64,000 bases of DNA. Source: Mycolicibacterium iranicum. Its GTDB lineage: Bacteria; Actinomycetota; Actinomycetes; Mycobacteriales; Mycobacteriaceae. A model generated the notes under the pieces. It saw nothing but the letters and a program-made list of their open reading frames with translations. It had not been told where the DNA came from and did no database searches. A program made the position numbers and the translations under genes. Positions 8,055 through 16,403 of the stretch are shown piece after piece; within the stretch, counting starts at the first letter, position 1; the number at the start of each line of letters is the position of its first letter. The stretch is from the NCBI RefSeq assembly GCF_001650495.1, contig NZ_LWCS01000098.1, positions 124,001 through 188,000 of the forward strand, written 5' to 3'.

Positions 8055-8489
8055 ATGAGCAGGAGTAACGGCCCCTTCGGATTTGATCCCGAGGATTTCG
8101 ACCGCGTCGTGCGCGAGGCAGGCGAAGGGCTCAGGGAGGCCCTCGACGGCCTCGGCAGGTTTGTCGGCACGCCTGGTGAGCGCGCGGGTTGGTCTGCGCT
8201 GATCGATGAGTTCTCGCGCGGTGCCCGCCCGCGGTCCCGGCCCGAGACCACCGGCGAGGCCGGCGACGGCGTATGGGCGATCTACACGATCGACGAGGCG
8301 GGTGGCGCCCACATCGAGCAGGTGTATCCGACGGAGTTGGACGCGCTGCGGGCGAACAAGGACAACACCGACGCGAAGCGCCGCGTGCGCTTCCTGCCTT
8401 ACGGCATCGCCGTCAGCGTCCTGGATGCCGGCGGGGACTCCGGCCCCGATGCCGAAAGTGCCGACGCCTCAGCCGACCAGCACCCGTAG
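8055..8489 (+). CDS. Small conserved actinobacterial protein, 144 aa
   Basis: The protein starts with a helical segment (FDRVVREAGEGLREALDGLGRFV), followed by a compact beta region carrying VWAIYTIDEAGGAHIEQVYPTELDALRANKDN and RVRFLPYG. I recognise that region only as a recurring actinobacterial hypothetical fold. The tail is acidic. The ATG at 8055 has a strong GAGGAGG site 6 nt upstream. The gene diverges from the NTF2-like gene and overlaps the 3' end of the P450 gene by 21 nt. No function assigned. Confidence 0.72.
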   Translation: MSRSNGPFGFDPEDFDRVVREAGEGLREALDGLGRFVGTPGERAGWSALIDEFSRGARPRSRPETTGEAGDGVWAIYTIDEAGGAHIEQVYPTELDALRANKDNTDAKRRVRFLPYGIAVSVLDAGGDSGPDAESADASADQHP

Positions 8490-9653
8490 GTGTTCCCAGC
8501 CCCTGACCGTGGAGGTCGGGGCCAGCCGGGCGGTGGCGTAGTCGATATCCCACTCGGGCCACCGGTTGAGTAGTTCGTCGAGTGCGACGCGGCCTTCGAG
8601 TCGCGCGAGGTTGGCACCCAGGCAGTAGTGCAGGCCCTTGCCGAACGTCAGATGGCTGATGTTGTCGCGGTGGATGTCGAACGTGTCGGGATCGCGGTAT
8701 CGACGCTCGTCGCGGTTGGCTGCACCGAAGAGCAGCAGGATCGCACCTCCCGCGGGGACGGTGGTGCCGCCGTAGTCGAAATCCTTTGCGAGATAGCGCG
8801 CGACGTGTGGACCGGTGGGTTCGAAGCGCAGGGTCTCGTCGACGGCGCGTCCGAGCAGTGACCGGTCGTCGACAATCTGTTTGCGCTGATCGGGGTGCTC
8901 GGCCAGCACTTTGGCCAGCCAGCCGATCAGCCGCCCGGTGGTCTCGTTTCCCGCGCCGGCCACCACCTGGGTGTAGTGCAGGACTTCCGTGCGCGTGAGC
9001 TTTCGTTCCACGCCGTGCTCGTCGGTGAATTCGACATTCAGCAGCGCGGTCATCAGATCGTCGGACGGGTTGGCCGAGCGCCACTCGACATAGTCCGCGT
9101 AGATGCGGCCATCCGCGATCCTGTCGGGGTCGGCGACCTTCATCGGCGCGCCCGGCTTGGTCCGCAGGTTCGCATCGTTGGCGTCGCGCACCGAGATCTG
9201 CTCCGACTCCGGGATGCCGAGGAGCATGCCGATCACCCGCATCGGCATCATCGCGGCGAGCTCGGCGATGACGTCGAAACCGTCCGATCCGATCAGCGGG
9301 TCGAGGCAGTTCGCGCAGTACCGCCGGATCTGGTCCTCGATCTCGGCCATGCGGCGCGGCGTGAACACCCGCGACATCAGGCCGCGCAGCATGGTGTGTT
9401 CGGGCGGATCCTCGAACATCATCACGCCTTCGGGCATGGCGAAGTCGGACTTCACCAGCTCGAGGATGTCGCTGCGGCTGTTGGAGAACGTCCCCCAGTC
9501 CAGCAACGCCTTCTCGACGTCGGCGTGACGCGACAGCGCCCAGAAGTCGTAACGCTCGTTGTAGTACAGCGGTGCCTCATCGCGCAGGCGCGCATAGGTC
9601 GGGTAGGGATCGGCGGTGATTTCCGGGTCGTACGGGTCGTAGTACAGCGTCAT
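8469..9653 (-). CDS. Cytochrome P450
   Basis: A 394-residue soluble bacterial P450. It has the I-helix motif AGAGNETTGR, the K-helix ExxR (ETLR) and the haem loop FGKGLHYCLGANLARLEG with Cys344 as the iron ligand. Oxygenation of a hydrophobic small molecule is expected; the CYP family cannot be assigned by eye. The ATG at 9653 has GAGGAG about 9 nt upstream; further in-frame Met codons upstream would add a 45-residue Arg-rich extension that is not P450-like. There is no ferredoxin or reductase gene next to it. Confidence 0.92.
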   Translation of the reverse strand: MTLYYDPYDPEITADPYPTYARLRDEAPLYYNERYDFWALSRHADVEKALLDWGTFSNSRSDILELVKSDFAMPEGVMMFEDPPEHTMLRGLMSRVFTPRRMAEIEDQIRRYCANCLDPLIGSDGFDVIAELAAMMPMRVIGMLLGIPESEQISVRDANDANLRTKPGAPMKVADPDRIADGRIYADYVEWRSANPSDDLMTALLNVEFTDEHGVERKLTRTEVLHYTQVVAGAGNETTGRLIGWLAKVLAEHPDQRKQIVDDRSLLGRAVDETLRFEPTGPHVARYLAKDFDYGGTTVPAGGAILLLFGAANRDERRYRDPDTFDIHRDNISHLTFGKGLHYCLGANLARLEGRVALDELLNRWPEWDIDYATARLAPTSTVRGWEHLRVLVG

Positions 9654-9819
9654 TCGTGCACGCTCCTCGTCGACTGTGCGACCGCTCAGCATTGGACTTT
9701 CGCTATGTCTAGCAGCGCCGAGGCAAACACCGCAAGCGTCAAATTGTGACCTGAACCGCACCCGCAGAAAACGAGTTAGCAGGGACACAATCGCTTGAGC
9801 TAATCTGTGGCTTGGTGAG

Positions 9820-9838
9820 AACTTAAACGCGCTAAGTT
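9820..9838. promoter_or_regulatory. Inverted repeat upstream of mmpS
   Basis: AACTTA (9820-9825) and TAAGTT (9833-9838) form perfect 6-bp arms around a 7-nt GC-rich spacer, 70 nt upstream of the mmpS start. The 254-nt P450-mmpS gap otherwise shows no gene. It is a candidate operator, since mmpSL pairs are usually controlled by TetR or MarR-type repressors. I see no IdeR-type iron box. Confidence 0.4.
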
Positions 9839-9907
9839 ACGATCAGCAGAACATCAGTCACGGAATTCCAGGGGTTACATGCGCGCCACTTCGCGGGGTC
9901 AGCAGCC

Positions 9908-10336
9908 GTGCTAGCAATTGGTAAGAAGGTGTGGCTGCCGCTGCTCATCATCGTCGTCGTGGTCATCGCCGGCCTGACGGTGGCCCGCATCCGCACCTTC
10001 TTCGGTTCCGAGGGCATCATCGAGACTCCCCGCAACTTCGCCGACCTCCCCGAGCCGTTCGATCCCAAGGTGGTCCGCTACGAAATCGTCGGCACCGGCA
10101 CCTATGCCGATGTCAACTACCTCGACCTCGACGCCAAGCCCCAGCGCGTCGACGGAGCCGCCCTTCCCTGGTCGCTGACGCTGGAGACCACCGAGCCGTC
10201 GGCGGCGCCGAACATCGTCGCACAGGGTGACGGCAGCTCCATCACCTGCCGCATCTTCGTCGACGATGAGTTGAAGGACGAGAGGACAACCGACGGCTTG
10301 AATGCCCAGACCTTCTGCTTCGTGAAATCCGCATGA
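9908..10336 (+). CDS. mmpS: MmpS-family membrane/periplasmic accessory protein
   Basis: 142 residues: one N-terminal membrane helix (VWLPLLIIVVVVIAGLTV), a linker, and a beta-rich outer domain with the MmpS pattern VRYEIVGTGTYADVNYLD and PWSLTLETT, plus two late cysteines. MmpS proteins work with the MmpL partner encoded next to them in lipid or siderophore export. The GTG start at 9908 follows a 254-nt gap. The stop overlaps the mmpL start by 4 nt (ATGA), so translation is coupled. By sequence type this belongs with MmpS4/MmpS5. Confidence 0.9.
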   Translation: MLAIGKKVWLPLLIIVVVVIAGLTVARIRTFFGSEGIIETPRNFADLPEPFDPKVVRYEIVGTGTYADVNYLDLDAKPQRVDGAALPWSLTLETTEPSAAPNIVAQGDGSSITCRIFVDDELKDERTTDGLNAQTFCFVKSA

Positions 10337-13239
10337 GCGCACCAGTTTCCGACGCCCGCACCGACGAGTTTCCCGCAGCGCGCCAGCCGCACAGGCCGTT
10401 CATCCCCCGGATGATCCGGCTGTTCGCGTTGCCGATCATCGTGGTTTGGGTCGGCGTGATCGTATGCCTGAACGTCTTCGTGCCGCAGCTCGAGGCGGTC
10501 GGTGAGGCGCAGGCCGTCTCGATGAGCCCCAACGACGCGCCGTCGATGATCTCGATGAAGAAGGTCGGCGAGCTGTTCGAAGAGGGCGATTCGGACAGCT
10601 CCGTGATGATCGTCTTCGAGGGAGATCAGCCGCTCGGCGACGAGGCGCACGCCTGGTACGACGAACTGGTCGACCGTCTGGAGGCCGACACCGCACACGT
10701 GCAGTCGGTCCAGGATTTCTGGAGCGACCCGCTGACCGCTTCGGGCTCACAGAGCAACGACGGCAAAGCGGCCTACGTCCAGGTCAAACTCGCCGGCAAC
10801 CAGGGTGAGGCGCTGGCCAACGAGTCGGTCAAGGCCGTCCAGAGCATCGTCAACAGCCTCGAGGCACCGCCGGGCGTGAAGGCCTACGTGACCGGTCCTG
10901 CTGCACTGGCCGCCGATCAGCACATCGCCGGCGACCGCAGCATGCGCATGATCGAGGCGGTCACCTTCACCGTCATCATCGCAATGTTGCTGTTGGTCTA
11001 CCGCTCGATCGTCACGGTCCTGATCACGCTCGTCATGGTCGTTCTGTCCTTGACCACAGCCCGCGGTGTGGTCGCGTTCCTCGGCCACACCGAGATCATC
11101 GGCCTGTCCACGTTCGCGACGAACCTGCTGGTTACGCTCGCGATCGCGGCGGCCACGGACTACGCGATCTTCCTGATAGGCCGATATCAAGAGGCCCGTT
11201 CTGCCGGCGAGGACAAGGAACAGGCCTACTACACGATGTTCCACGGTACGGCCCACGTCGTACTAGGTTCGGGCTTGACCATCGCGGGCGCCACGTTCTG
11301 CCTGAGCTTCACCCGCCTGCCGTACTTCCAGACCATGGGTGTCCCGCTGGCGATCGGCATGTTCGTCGTCGTGATGGCGGGCGTGGTGCTGATGGTCGCG
11401 ATCATCAGCATCGCCACCCGCTTCGGCAAGCTGCTGGAACCCAAGCGCGCCATGCGTATCCGGGGTTGGCGCAAGATCGGCGCCGCGGTCGTGCGATGGC
11501 CCGGGCCCATCCTGGTCGCGACGATGGCCATCACGCTGGTCGGCCTGCTCGCGCTGCCGGGCTACAAGACCAACTACAACGACCGCGACTACCTGCCTGC
11601 CGATCTGCCCGCCAACGAGGGCTACGCGGTCGCCGACGAGCACTTCGACCAGGCGCGGATGAACCCCGAGTTGCTGATGATCGAAAGCGATCACGACATG
11701 CGGAACTCGGCCGACTTCCTGGTCATCGACAAGATCGCCAAGGCGCTGTTCCGCGTCGAGGGCATCGCCCGCGTGCAGGCCATCACCCGGCCCGACGGCA
11801 AGCCGATCAAGCACACGTCGATCCCTTTCCAGATGAGCATGCAGGGCACCACCCAGCGCCTCAACGAGAAGTACATGCAGGACCGCATGGCCGACATGCT
11901 GGTCCAGGCCGACGAGATGGCCAACACCATCGCGACCATGGAGAAGATGTCCAATCTGACCGCTCAGATGGCTTCGATCACCAACGACATGGTCTCGAAG
12001 ATGGAGAACATGCTCACCGACATCGAGGATCTGCGCGACAGCATCGCCAACTTCGATGACTTCTTCCGACCGATCCGCAACTACTTCTACTGGGAACCGC
12101 ACTGCTACAACATCCCGGTGTGCTGGGCGCTGCGGTCGGTGTTCGACACGCTCGACGGCATCAACATCATGACCGACGACTTCCGGGAGATCCTGCCGGA
12201 CATGCGCCGGCTCAACACCTTGATGCCTCAGATGGTCGCGCTGATGCCCGAGATGATCGAGACCATGAAGACCATGCGCACGATGATGCTGACGATGTAT
12301 CAGTCGCAGAAGGGTCAGCAGGATCAGATGGCGGCGATGTCAGAGGACGCCGATGCCATGGGCGAGGCGTTCGACGACTCGATGAACGACGACTCGTTCT
12401 ACCTGCCACCGGAGATCTTCGAGAACGCCGACTTCCAGCGCGGTCTGGAACAGTTCCTGTCCCCCGACGGTCACGCCGTGCGCTTCATCATCTCCCACGA
12501 GGGTGATCCGCTGAGCCCCGAGGGAGTGGCCAAGATCGACAAGATCAAGACGGCAGCCAAGGAGGCGATCAAGGGCACTCCGCTGGAGGGGTCGAAGGTC
12601 TATCTCGGCGGTACCGCGGCGACCTTCAAGGACATGCAGGACGGCAACAACTACGACCTGCTGATCGCGGGGATCTCGGCGCTGGGCCTGATCTTCATCA
12701 TCATGCTGATCCTGACGAGGGCGGTCGTCGCGGCCGCGGTGATCGTGGGGACCGTGGTGCTGTCGCTGGCCGCATCGTTCGGGCTGTCGGTGCTGCTGTG
12801 GCAGCACATCCTGGGCCAGGAGTTGCACTGGATGGTGCTCGCCATGGCCGTGATCATCCTGCTCGCGGTCGGCGCCGACTACAACCTGCTTTTGGTGTCC
12901 CGACTCAAAGAGGAGATCCACGCAGGAATCGGCACCGGCATCATCCGCGCGATGGGCGGAAGTGGTTCCGTCGTAACGGCCGCAGGCCTGGTCTTCGCGC
13001 TTACCATGATGTCGATGTCGGTCAGCGAGTTGACCGTCATCGGGCAGGTCGGCACGACGATCGGTCTGGGTCTGTTGTTCGACACGTTGGTGATTCGAGC
13101 GTTCATGACACCGTCCATCGCCGCGCTACTGGGTCCGTGGTTCTGGTGGCCGCAGCGGGTACGCACCCGCCCTGTCCCCGCGCCCTGGCCGAGACCTGGT
13201 GGGCTGCAATCGGACCCGTCGGAAGGAGTGAGGGCATGA
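10333..13239 (+). CDS. mmpL: MmpL-family RND transporter, MmpL4/MmpL5 type
   Basis: A 968-residue RND transporter with the duplicated MmpL plan: TM1, a porter domain, TM2-6, a second porter domain, then TM7-12. The proton-relay Asp-Tyr pairs are Asp276-Tyr277 and Asp849-Tyr850. The second loop carries a long Met/Gln-rich coiled coil (about 515-680) and two cysteines (HCYNIPVC), a hallmark of the MmpL4/MmpL5 class. In M. tuberculosis that class exports mycobactin/carboxymycobactin and drugs such as bedaquiline. It overlaps mmpS upstream and a secreted DUF732 gene downstream (ATGA). Which substrate this copy moves is not determined by sequence. Confidence 0.95.
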   Translation: MSAPVSDARTDEFPAARQPHRPFIPRMIRLFALPIIVVWVGVIVCLNVFVPQLEAVGEAQAVSMSPNDAPSMISMKKVGELFEEGDSDSSVMIVFEGDQPLGDEAHAWYDELVDRLEADTAHVQSVQDFWSDPLTASGSQSNDGKAAYVQVKLAGNQGEALANESVKAVQSIVNSLEAPPGVKAYVTGPAALAADQHIAGDRSMRMIEAVTFTVIIAMLLLVYRSIVTVLITLVMVVLSLTTARGVVAFLGHTEIIGLSTFATNLLVTLAIAAATDYAIFLIGRYQEARSAGEDKEQAYYTMFHGTAHVVLGSGLTIAGATFCLSFTRLPYFQTMGVPLAIGMFVVVMAGVVLMVAIISIATRFGKLLEPKRAMRIRGWRKIGAAVVRWPGPILVATMAITLVGLLALPGYKTNYNDRDYLPADLPANEGYAVADEHFDQARMNPELLMIESDHDMRNSADFLVIDKIAKALFRVEGIARVQAITRPDGKPIKHTSIPFQMSMQGTTQRLNEKYMQDRMADMLVQADEMANTIATMEKMSNLTAQMASITNDMVSKMENMLTDIEDLRDSIANFDDFFRPIRNYFYWEPHCYNIPVCWALRSVFDTLDGINIMTDDFREILPDMRRLNTLMPQMVALMPEMIETMKTMRTMMLTMYQSQKGQQDQMAAMSEDADAMGEAFDDSMNDDSFYLPPEIFENADFQRGLEQFLSPDGHAVRFIISHEGDPLSPEGVAKIDKIKTAAKEAIKGTPLEGSKVYLGGTAATFKDMQDGNNYDLLIAGISALGLIFIIMLILTRAVVAAAVIVGTVVLSLAASFGLSVLLWQHILGQELHWMVLAMAVIILLAVGADYNLLLVSRLKEEIHAGIGTGIIRAMGGSGSVVTAAGLVFALTMMSMSVSELTVIGQVGTTIGLGLLFDTLVIRAFMTPSIAALLGPWFWWPQRVRTRPVPAPWPRPGGLQSDPSEGVRA

Positions 13240-13571
13240 GGCGCCTCATGATCGGTATTGCCGCAGCGGCCGTGTCGTTGGGAGCACTGGGCACCGCGGC
13301 ACCTGCCGCTGCGGATCCGGACACCGCGTTCACCAATGAGCTGAACACGTATGGCATCTACGGCCAGAAGGACTACAACGCCTGGATCGGCAAGATCGCG
13401 TGCAAGCGGATCACCATGGGCACCGATCCCGATCTGTTCGCGTCGGCGACCTTTGTGCACAACCAGTTGGAGAAGGACGCGACCACCGACCAGGCGTACA
13501 AGTTCCTCGCCGCAGCACTGCGCACATACTGCCCGGACAAGCTCCCCATCCTCGGTCAGGCACAGAACTGA
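13236..13571 (+). CDS. Secreted DUF732-family protein
   Basis: 111 residues with a clean Sec signal peptide ending near residue 26 (AAPAAA), then a small helical domain with two cysteines (IACKRI and TYCPDK) that probably form a disulphide. DUF732 proteins are abundant, exported and specific to mycobacteria and their relatives; their roles are mostly unknown. The start overlaps the mmpL stop (ATGA), so it is made in step with the transporter. That suggests a periplasmic partner of the MmpSL complex, which is inference. Confidence 0.85.
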   Translation: MRRLMIGIAAAAVSLGALGTAAPAAADPDTAFTNELNTYGIYGQKDYNAWIGKIACKRITMGTDPDLFASATFVHNQLEKDATTDQAYKFLAAALRTYCPDKLPILGQAQN

Positions 13572-14203
13572 ATCTGACCAGCCGCAGGGGCTTCAACGAC
13601 GCGGTCACCGGATTCTGGGGCTTCGCGGCGCCCGTCTACGACACGGCGGTCGTGCAGCAGTGGGTGTATCGGCCGCCGCAGGACGAGATGATCGCGCTGC
13701 TGGCCGCCCATGGATCGCGCCGGGTGGCCGATGTCGGTTGCGGCACAGGGATTCTCGCGGACCGTATCGAACGCGAGCTGCAGCCCGATGCGGTCTACGG
13801 CGTCGACTTGTCGGAAGGGATGCTGGCGCAGGCGGGACGCCGATCGAACAAAGTTCGATGGCGTACCGCGCCGGCTGAGCAACTACCGTTCGACGACGCC
13901 GGCCTGGACGCCGTGGTGACCACCTCGGCGTTCCACTGGTTCAATCAGCCCGCCGCCCTGCGGGAGTTCTACCGGGTGCTGGCGCCAGGAGGTTTCGCGG
14001 CCGTGGCCACCTTGAGTCCGCGCCAGCGGCTACCGCTTCAGTGGCTGTCGGCGAACCGGCTGAACCCGTCGCACGCCCCGAATCCCGGCGAGATGCGCAC
14101 GATGTTCACCGAAGCGGGCTTCACCGTCGATGATCAACACCGCGTCCGACGCCCGATGTGGACGCCGATCTCCGACCTGATCACGGTTGGCGTCAAGGCC
14201 TAG
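13568..14203 (+). CDS. Class I SAM-dependent methyltransferase
   Basis: The protein has motif I (VADVGCGTGIL), the acidic post-I residue in YGVDLSEGML, APAEQLPFDDAGLDAVV, and the FYRVLAPGGF motif of UbiE/Methyltransf_11 enzymes. The start is uncertain. The conserved frame begins right at the DUF732 stop and offers only CTG codons (13568, giving CTGA overlap, or 13574) before an internal GTG at 13652. An ATG at 13400 would overlap the DUF732 gene by 172 nt with unlikely sequence. I favour a non-AUG coupled start. Substrate unknown; it may modify a lipid or siderophore carried by the transporter, but this is a guess from position. Confidence 0.75.
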   Translation: MNLTSRRGFNDAVTGFWGFAAPVYDTAVVQQWVYRPPQDEMIALLAAHGSRRVADVGCGTGILADRIERELQPDAVYGVDLSEGMLAQAGRRSNKVRWRTAPAEQLPFDDAGLDAVVTTSAFHWFNQPAALREFYRVLAPGGFAAVATLSPRQRLPLQWLSANRLNPSHAPNPGEMRTMFTEAGFTVDDQHRVRRPMWTPISDLITVGVKA

Positions 14204-14671
14204 TTACCGAACCACCCAGTTCCACACGGACATGTCGCCCTTGGGGTAGTTCATGCACACATCGGTGGCGTGGGCGACCACGCCCTTGTTGTTGAAGAAG
14301 ATCTTGGCCCAGTTGCCCCACCGCGTCGCCACCTGCTCGTAGAACACGTTGGTGGCGGTGTTCTCGGAGTACTGGCGGCGCCCGACGGGGTCGAGGGAGA
14401 AGAACCAGTGGATGCGGTCGAAGGCCATCTGCTGCACATCGGCGGGCCGGTTGCTGCGGTCGATCATGTAGCGCTCGAAGTACACCGGGTTGGTGTCGCG
14501 CACCGCGGCCAGGTACTGCTCGACATCACAGGTGGTGTGGATGATGCGGCGCGGGATCGGATAGTCCTCGGTGGAATCGGCCGCAGCTGGTCCCGCGACG
14601 CTGAGGCAGACCGCGGCAGCCCCGAGGATGCCCAGACCCATGCGCGTGACGCGACTCTTCAGTCCGGTCAT
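14204..14671 (-). CDS. Secreted DUF5078-like protein, resembles M. tuberculosis Rv0455c
   Basis: 155 residues with a signal peptide (cleavage after PAAA) and a mature region beginning DSTEDYPIPRRIIHTTCDVEQYLAAV. From memory this is very like Rv0455c, a small secreted protein reported to be required for siderophore secretion together with MmpL4/MmpL5. The two cysteines (in TTCD and DVCMNYP) match the disulphide of that protein, and the C-terminus GDMSVWNW is also shared. It sits tail-to-tail with the mmpS-mmpL-DUF732-methyltransferase run. Family assignment is from remembered sequence. Confidence 0.78.
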   Translation of the reverse strand: MTGLKSRVTRMGLGILGAAAVCLSVAGPAAADSTEDYPIPRRIIHTTCDVEQYLAAVRDTNPVYFERYMIDRSNRPADVQQMAFDRIHWFFSLDPVGRRQYSENTATNVFYEQVATRWGNWAKIFFNNKGVVAHATDVCMNYPKGDMSVWNWVVR

Positions 14672-14764
14672 CGTTGCTCCTGCCTCGTCGTGGCGATCGG
14701 GGTGCGCGACTCCCCGGGTGAGTATAAAGCGCAGCTATGCATTTGTTAGGCCTTGCTGGCTCAA

Positions 14765-15040
14765 TCAGCCGCCGCCGGTAACAGGATTCGATGTCAGGGA
14801 GATCCAGCCGCCGTTGACCCAGACACCCCAGCGCCCGCCCCAAGCCGAGTTCCAGACGACCGGCTGGCCGATCCACACCTCAGCGGGTTTGGGCGGCGCC
14901 CATGCCGGGGGAACCTCGCCGAGGGCGGGCGGCGGTGGGGCCGGTTGCGCGCCGGCGGGTGCAACACCGAGACCCAGCAATGCTGCAGCGAGGCCACCCG
15001 CCGTGACGGCCGCAGTCAGTGTGCTCTTGAACCAGGTCAT
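14765..15040 (-). CDS. Small secreted Pro/Trp-rich protein
   Basis: 91 residues with a signal peptide (LTAAVTAGGLAAALLGLGVAPAGA), a Pro-rich linker and a short Trp/Gly domain (WNSAWGGRWGVWVNGGW) that would form a small beta sheet. There are no cysteines. The ATG at 15040 has GGGAG 8 nt upstream; a GTG lies one codon earlier. An AT-rich stretch (TATATATGCTAAG on this strand, near 15078) is a plausible -10 region. Function unknown. Confidence 0.6.
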   Translation of the reverse strand: MTWFKSTLTAAVTAGGLAAALLGLGVAPAGAQPAPPPPALGEVPPAWAPPKPAEVWIGQPVVWNSAWGGRWGVWVNGGWISLTSNPVTGGG

Positions 15041-15106
15041 CACGTCGCTCCCACGTCGAAATCAGCCGAGTACTTAGCATATATAACGAGACGGTCCGGC
15101 GGTAAC

Positions 15107-15127
15107 CCAGGTGTGTCATGCACCTGG
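15107..15127 (-). terminator. Stem-loop downstream of the acyl-CoA dehydrogenase-like gene
   Basis: CCAGGTG (15107-15113) and CACCTGG (15121-15127) pair perfectly around a 7-nt loop, 65 nt past the stop of the gene at 15192. No T-tract follows, so this is only a possible U-less terminator or transcript-end structure. Confidence 0.3.
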
Positions 15128-15191
15128 ACGCTTTCGGCTGTTGCCTACTGGCAGGCGGTCGCGATCTGTGCGAGATCGTGAACCCACCGGG

Positions 15192-16385
15192 TCAGAGCCC
15201 GAATTGGTCCTTGACGATGCCGAGCCACACCTGCGCGGCGTCGATGGCTACCTTCTCGCTGATGAAGGCATGCTGCGTCCCCGTGTAGATGTCGCGGAAG
15301 GCACGTTCCAGCCGGCTCCCCTCACGGATCGACGACGTTCCCGCGACGAGGTGCGCCCATTCCGCGCACGATCGTGCGGTGTCGGTGGCGAACACCGCCG
15401 CGACCCGCATGTCGGCGCGCAGCGTCGGAGTGAGTTCTCCTCCCCCGCCGACGACCGCCTCGGCGGTGGTGAATGCGTCGAGTACCAGCAGACGGGCCGC
15501 TCGCCATGCTGCGACATGGTGCGCCAGGCCTTTCTGGAATGTCGGCCTGCTCGCCAGCGAAGCCATGTCGCTCATCCGGAACTTCGTCTCGGCGAGCTCG
15601 GCGACGTCGTCGAGCATGCTCTTGGCAACCCCGAGCGCCCACGCGGCGTGGCCTGCGGCGGTGACCGGCATCATGCCCATCCGCATCGCCGCCGATTTCC
15701 CCCGCATCGGCTCGCGCGTGAACAGTGCGAACGTGCGGTCGTGGGGAACGAACACGTCGGTGATGGCGTAGTCGTAGGAGCCGGTGCCCTTCAAACCCTG
15801 CACGTGCCAGCCGTCGTTGAACTGAACGTCTGCACGAGGCACGACGGCGACCCGCATGTCGGGGACACCCTCACTGACCCACTGCATCTCCCCGTCGACC
15901 ATCGGGAAGAACCCGGCGGCGACGTAGTGGGCGTGGCCGGTTCCCGAGCCGAAGCTCCACGATCCGGTCAGGCGGTAGCCACCGTCGACGGCAACCCCCT
16001 GCCCATTGGGGAAGAATTGACCGCCCATCGTGACGGCGTTGCCATTGGCGGTGAACACCTCGGTGAATCCGGCGTCGGAGAGATAGGCCGCCGCGGCAAA
16101 CGACGATGGCAGATTCGCGATCCCGATCCACCCGAAAGACCCGTCCTGCCAGGCCATTTCGATCCAGGTCTCGATCATCTCGGTGAACGTCGGCTCGACG
16201 CCGCCCGCCGCTTCCGGGTTGAAGGCCGTCATGAGTCCGCTCGCCCACATCGCCTCGACGATCTCAGGGCTCAGCGTGCGTTCGCGCTCCGATGTCGCCG
16301 CCTGTTCGCGGACCAGGTCGCGCAGTCCGCGGGCCCGGTCCACAAGACTGTTCCCGGTATCGAGTTGGTGCGTCACCGCAGTCAC
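15192..16385 (-). CDS. Acyl-CoA dehydrogenase-like flavoprotein (group D / HsaA-like monooxygenase)
   Basis: 397 residues with the acyl-CoA dehydrogenase fold: an N-terminal helical domain (RTLSPEIVEAMWASGLMTAFNPEAAGG), a middle beta domain (YRLTGSWSFGSGTGHAHYV, LKGTGSYDYAITDVFVP) and a C-terminal four-helix domain. The SWSFGSG and KGTGSYDY motifs are those of the group D enzymes, including two-component flavin monooxygenases such as HsaA. It may therefore hydroxylate an aromatic or steroid-derived substrate using reduced flavin from a partner not found in this window. Cytosolic. Confidence 0.8.
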   Translation of the reverse strand: MTAVTHQLDTGNSLVDRARGLRDLVREQAATSERERTLSPEIVEAMWASGLMTAFNPEAAGGVEPTFTEMIETWIEMAWQDGSFGWIGIANLPSSFAAAAYLSDAGFTEVFTANGNAVTMGGQFFPNGQGVAVDGGYRLTGSWSFGSGTGHAHYVAAGFFPMVDGEMQWVSEGVPDMRVAVVPRADVQFNDGWHVQGLKGTGSYDYAITDVFVPHDRTFALFTREPMRGKSAAMRMGMMPVTAAGHAAWALGVAKSMLDDVAELAETKFRMSDMASLASRPTFQKGLAHHVAAWRAARLLVLDAFTTAEAVVGGGGELTPTLRADMRVAAVFATDTARSCAEWAHLVAGTSSIREGSRLERAFRDIYTGTQHAFISEKVAIDAAQVWLGIVKDQFGL

Positions 16386-16403
16386 GGCGTCGAGGTTAAC
16401 CCC

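Noticed and set aside
13400..13571. ATG at 13400 as the methyltransferase start
   Set aside because: It would give 57 residues of unlike, Arg/His-rich sequence inside the DUF732 gene.
14720..14762. TTAGGC near the DUF5078-like gene as an IdeR iron box
   Set aside because: Only about 10 of 19 positions fit the IdeR consensus TTAGGTTAGGCTAACCTAA, no better than chance here.
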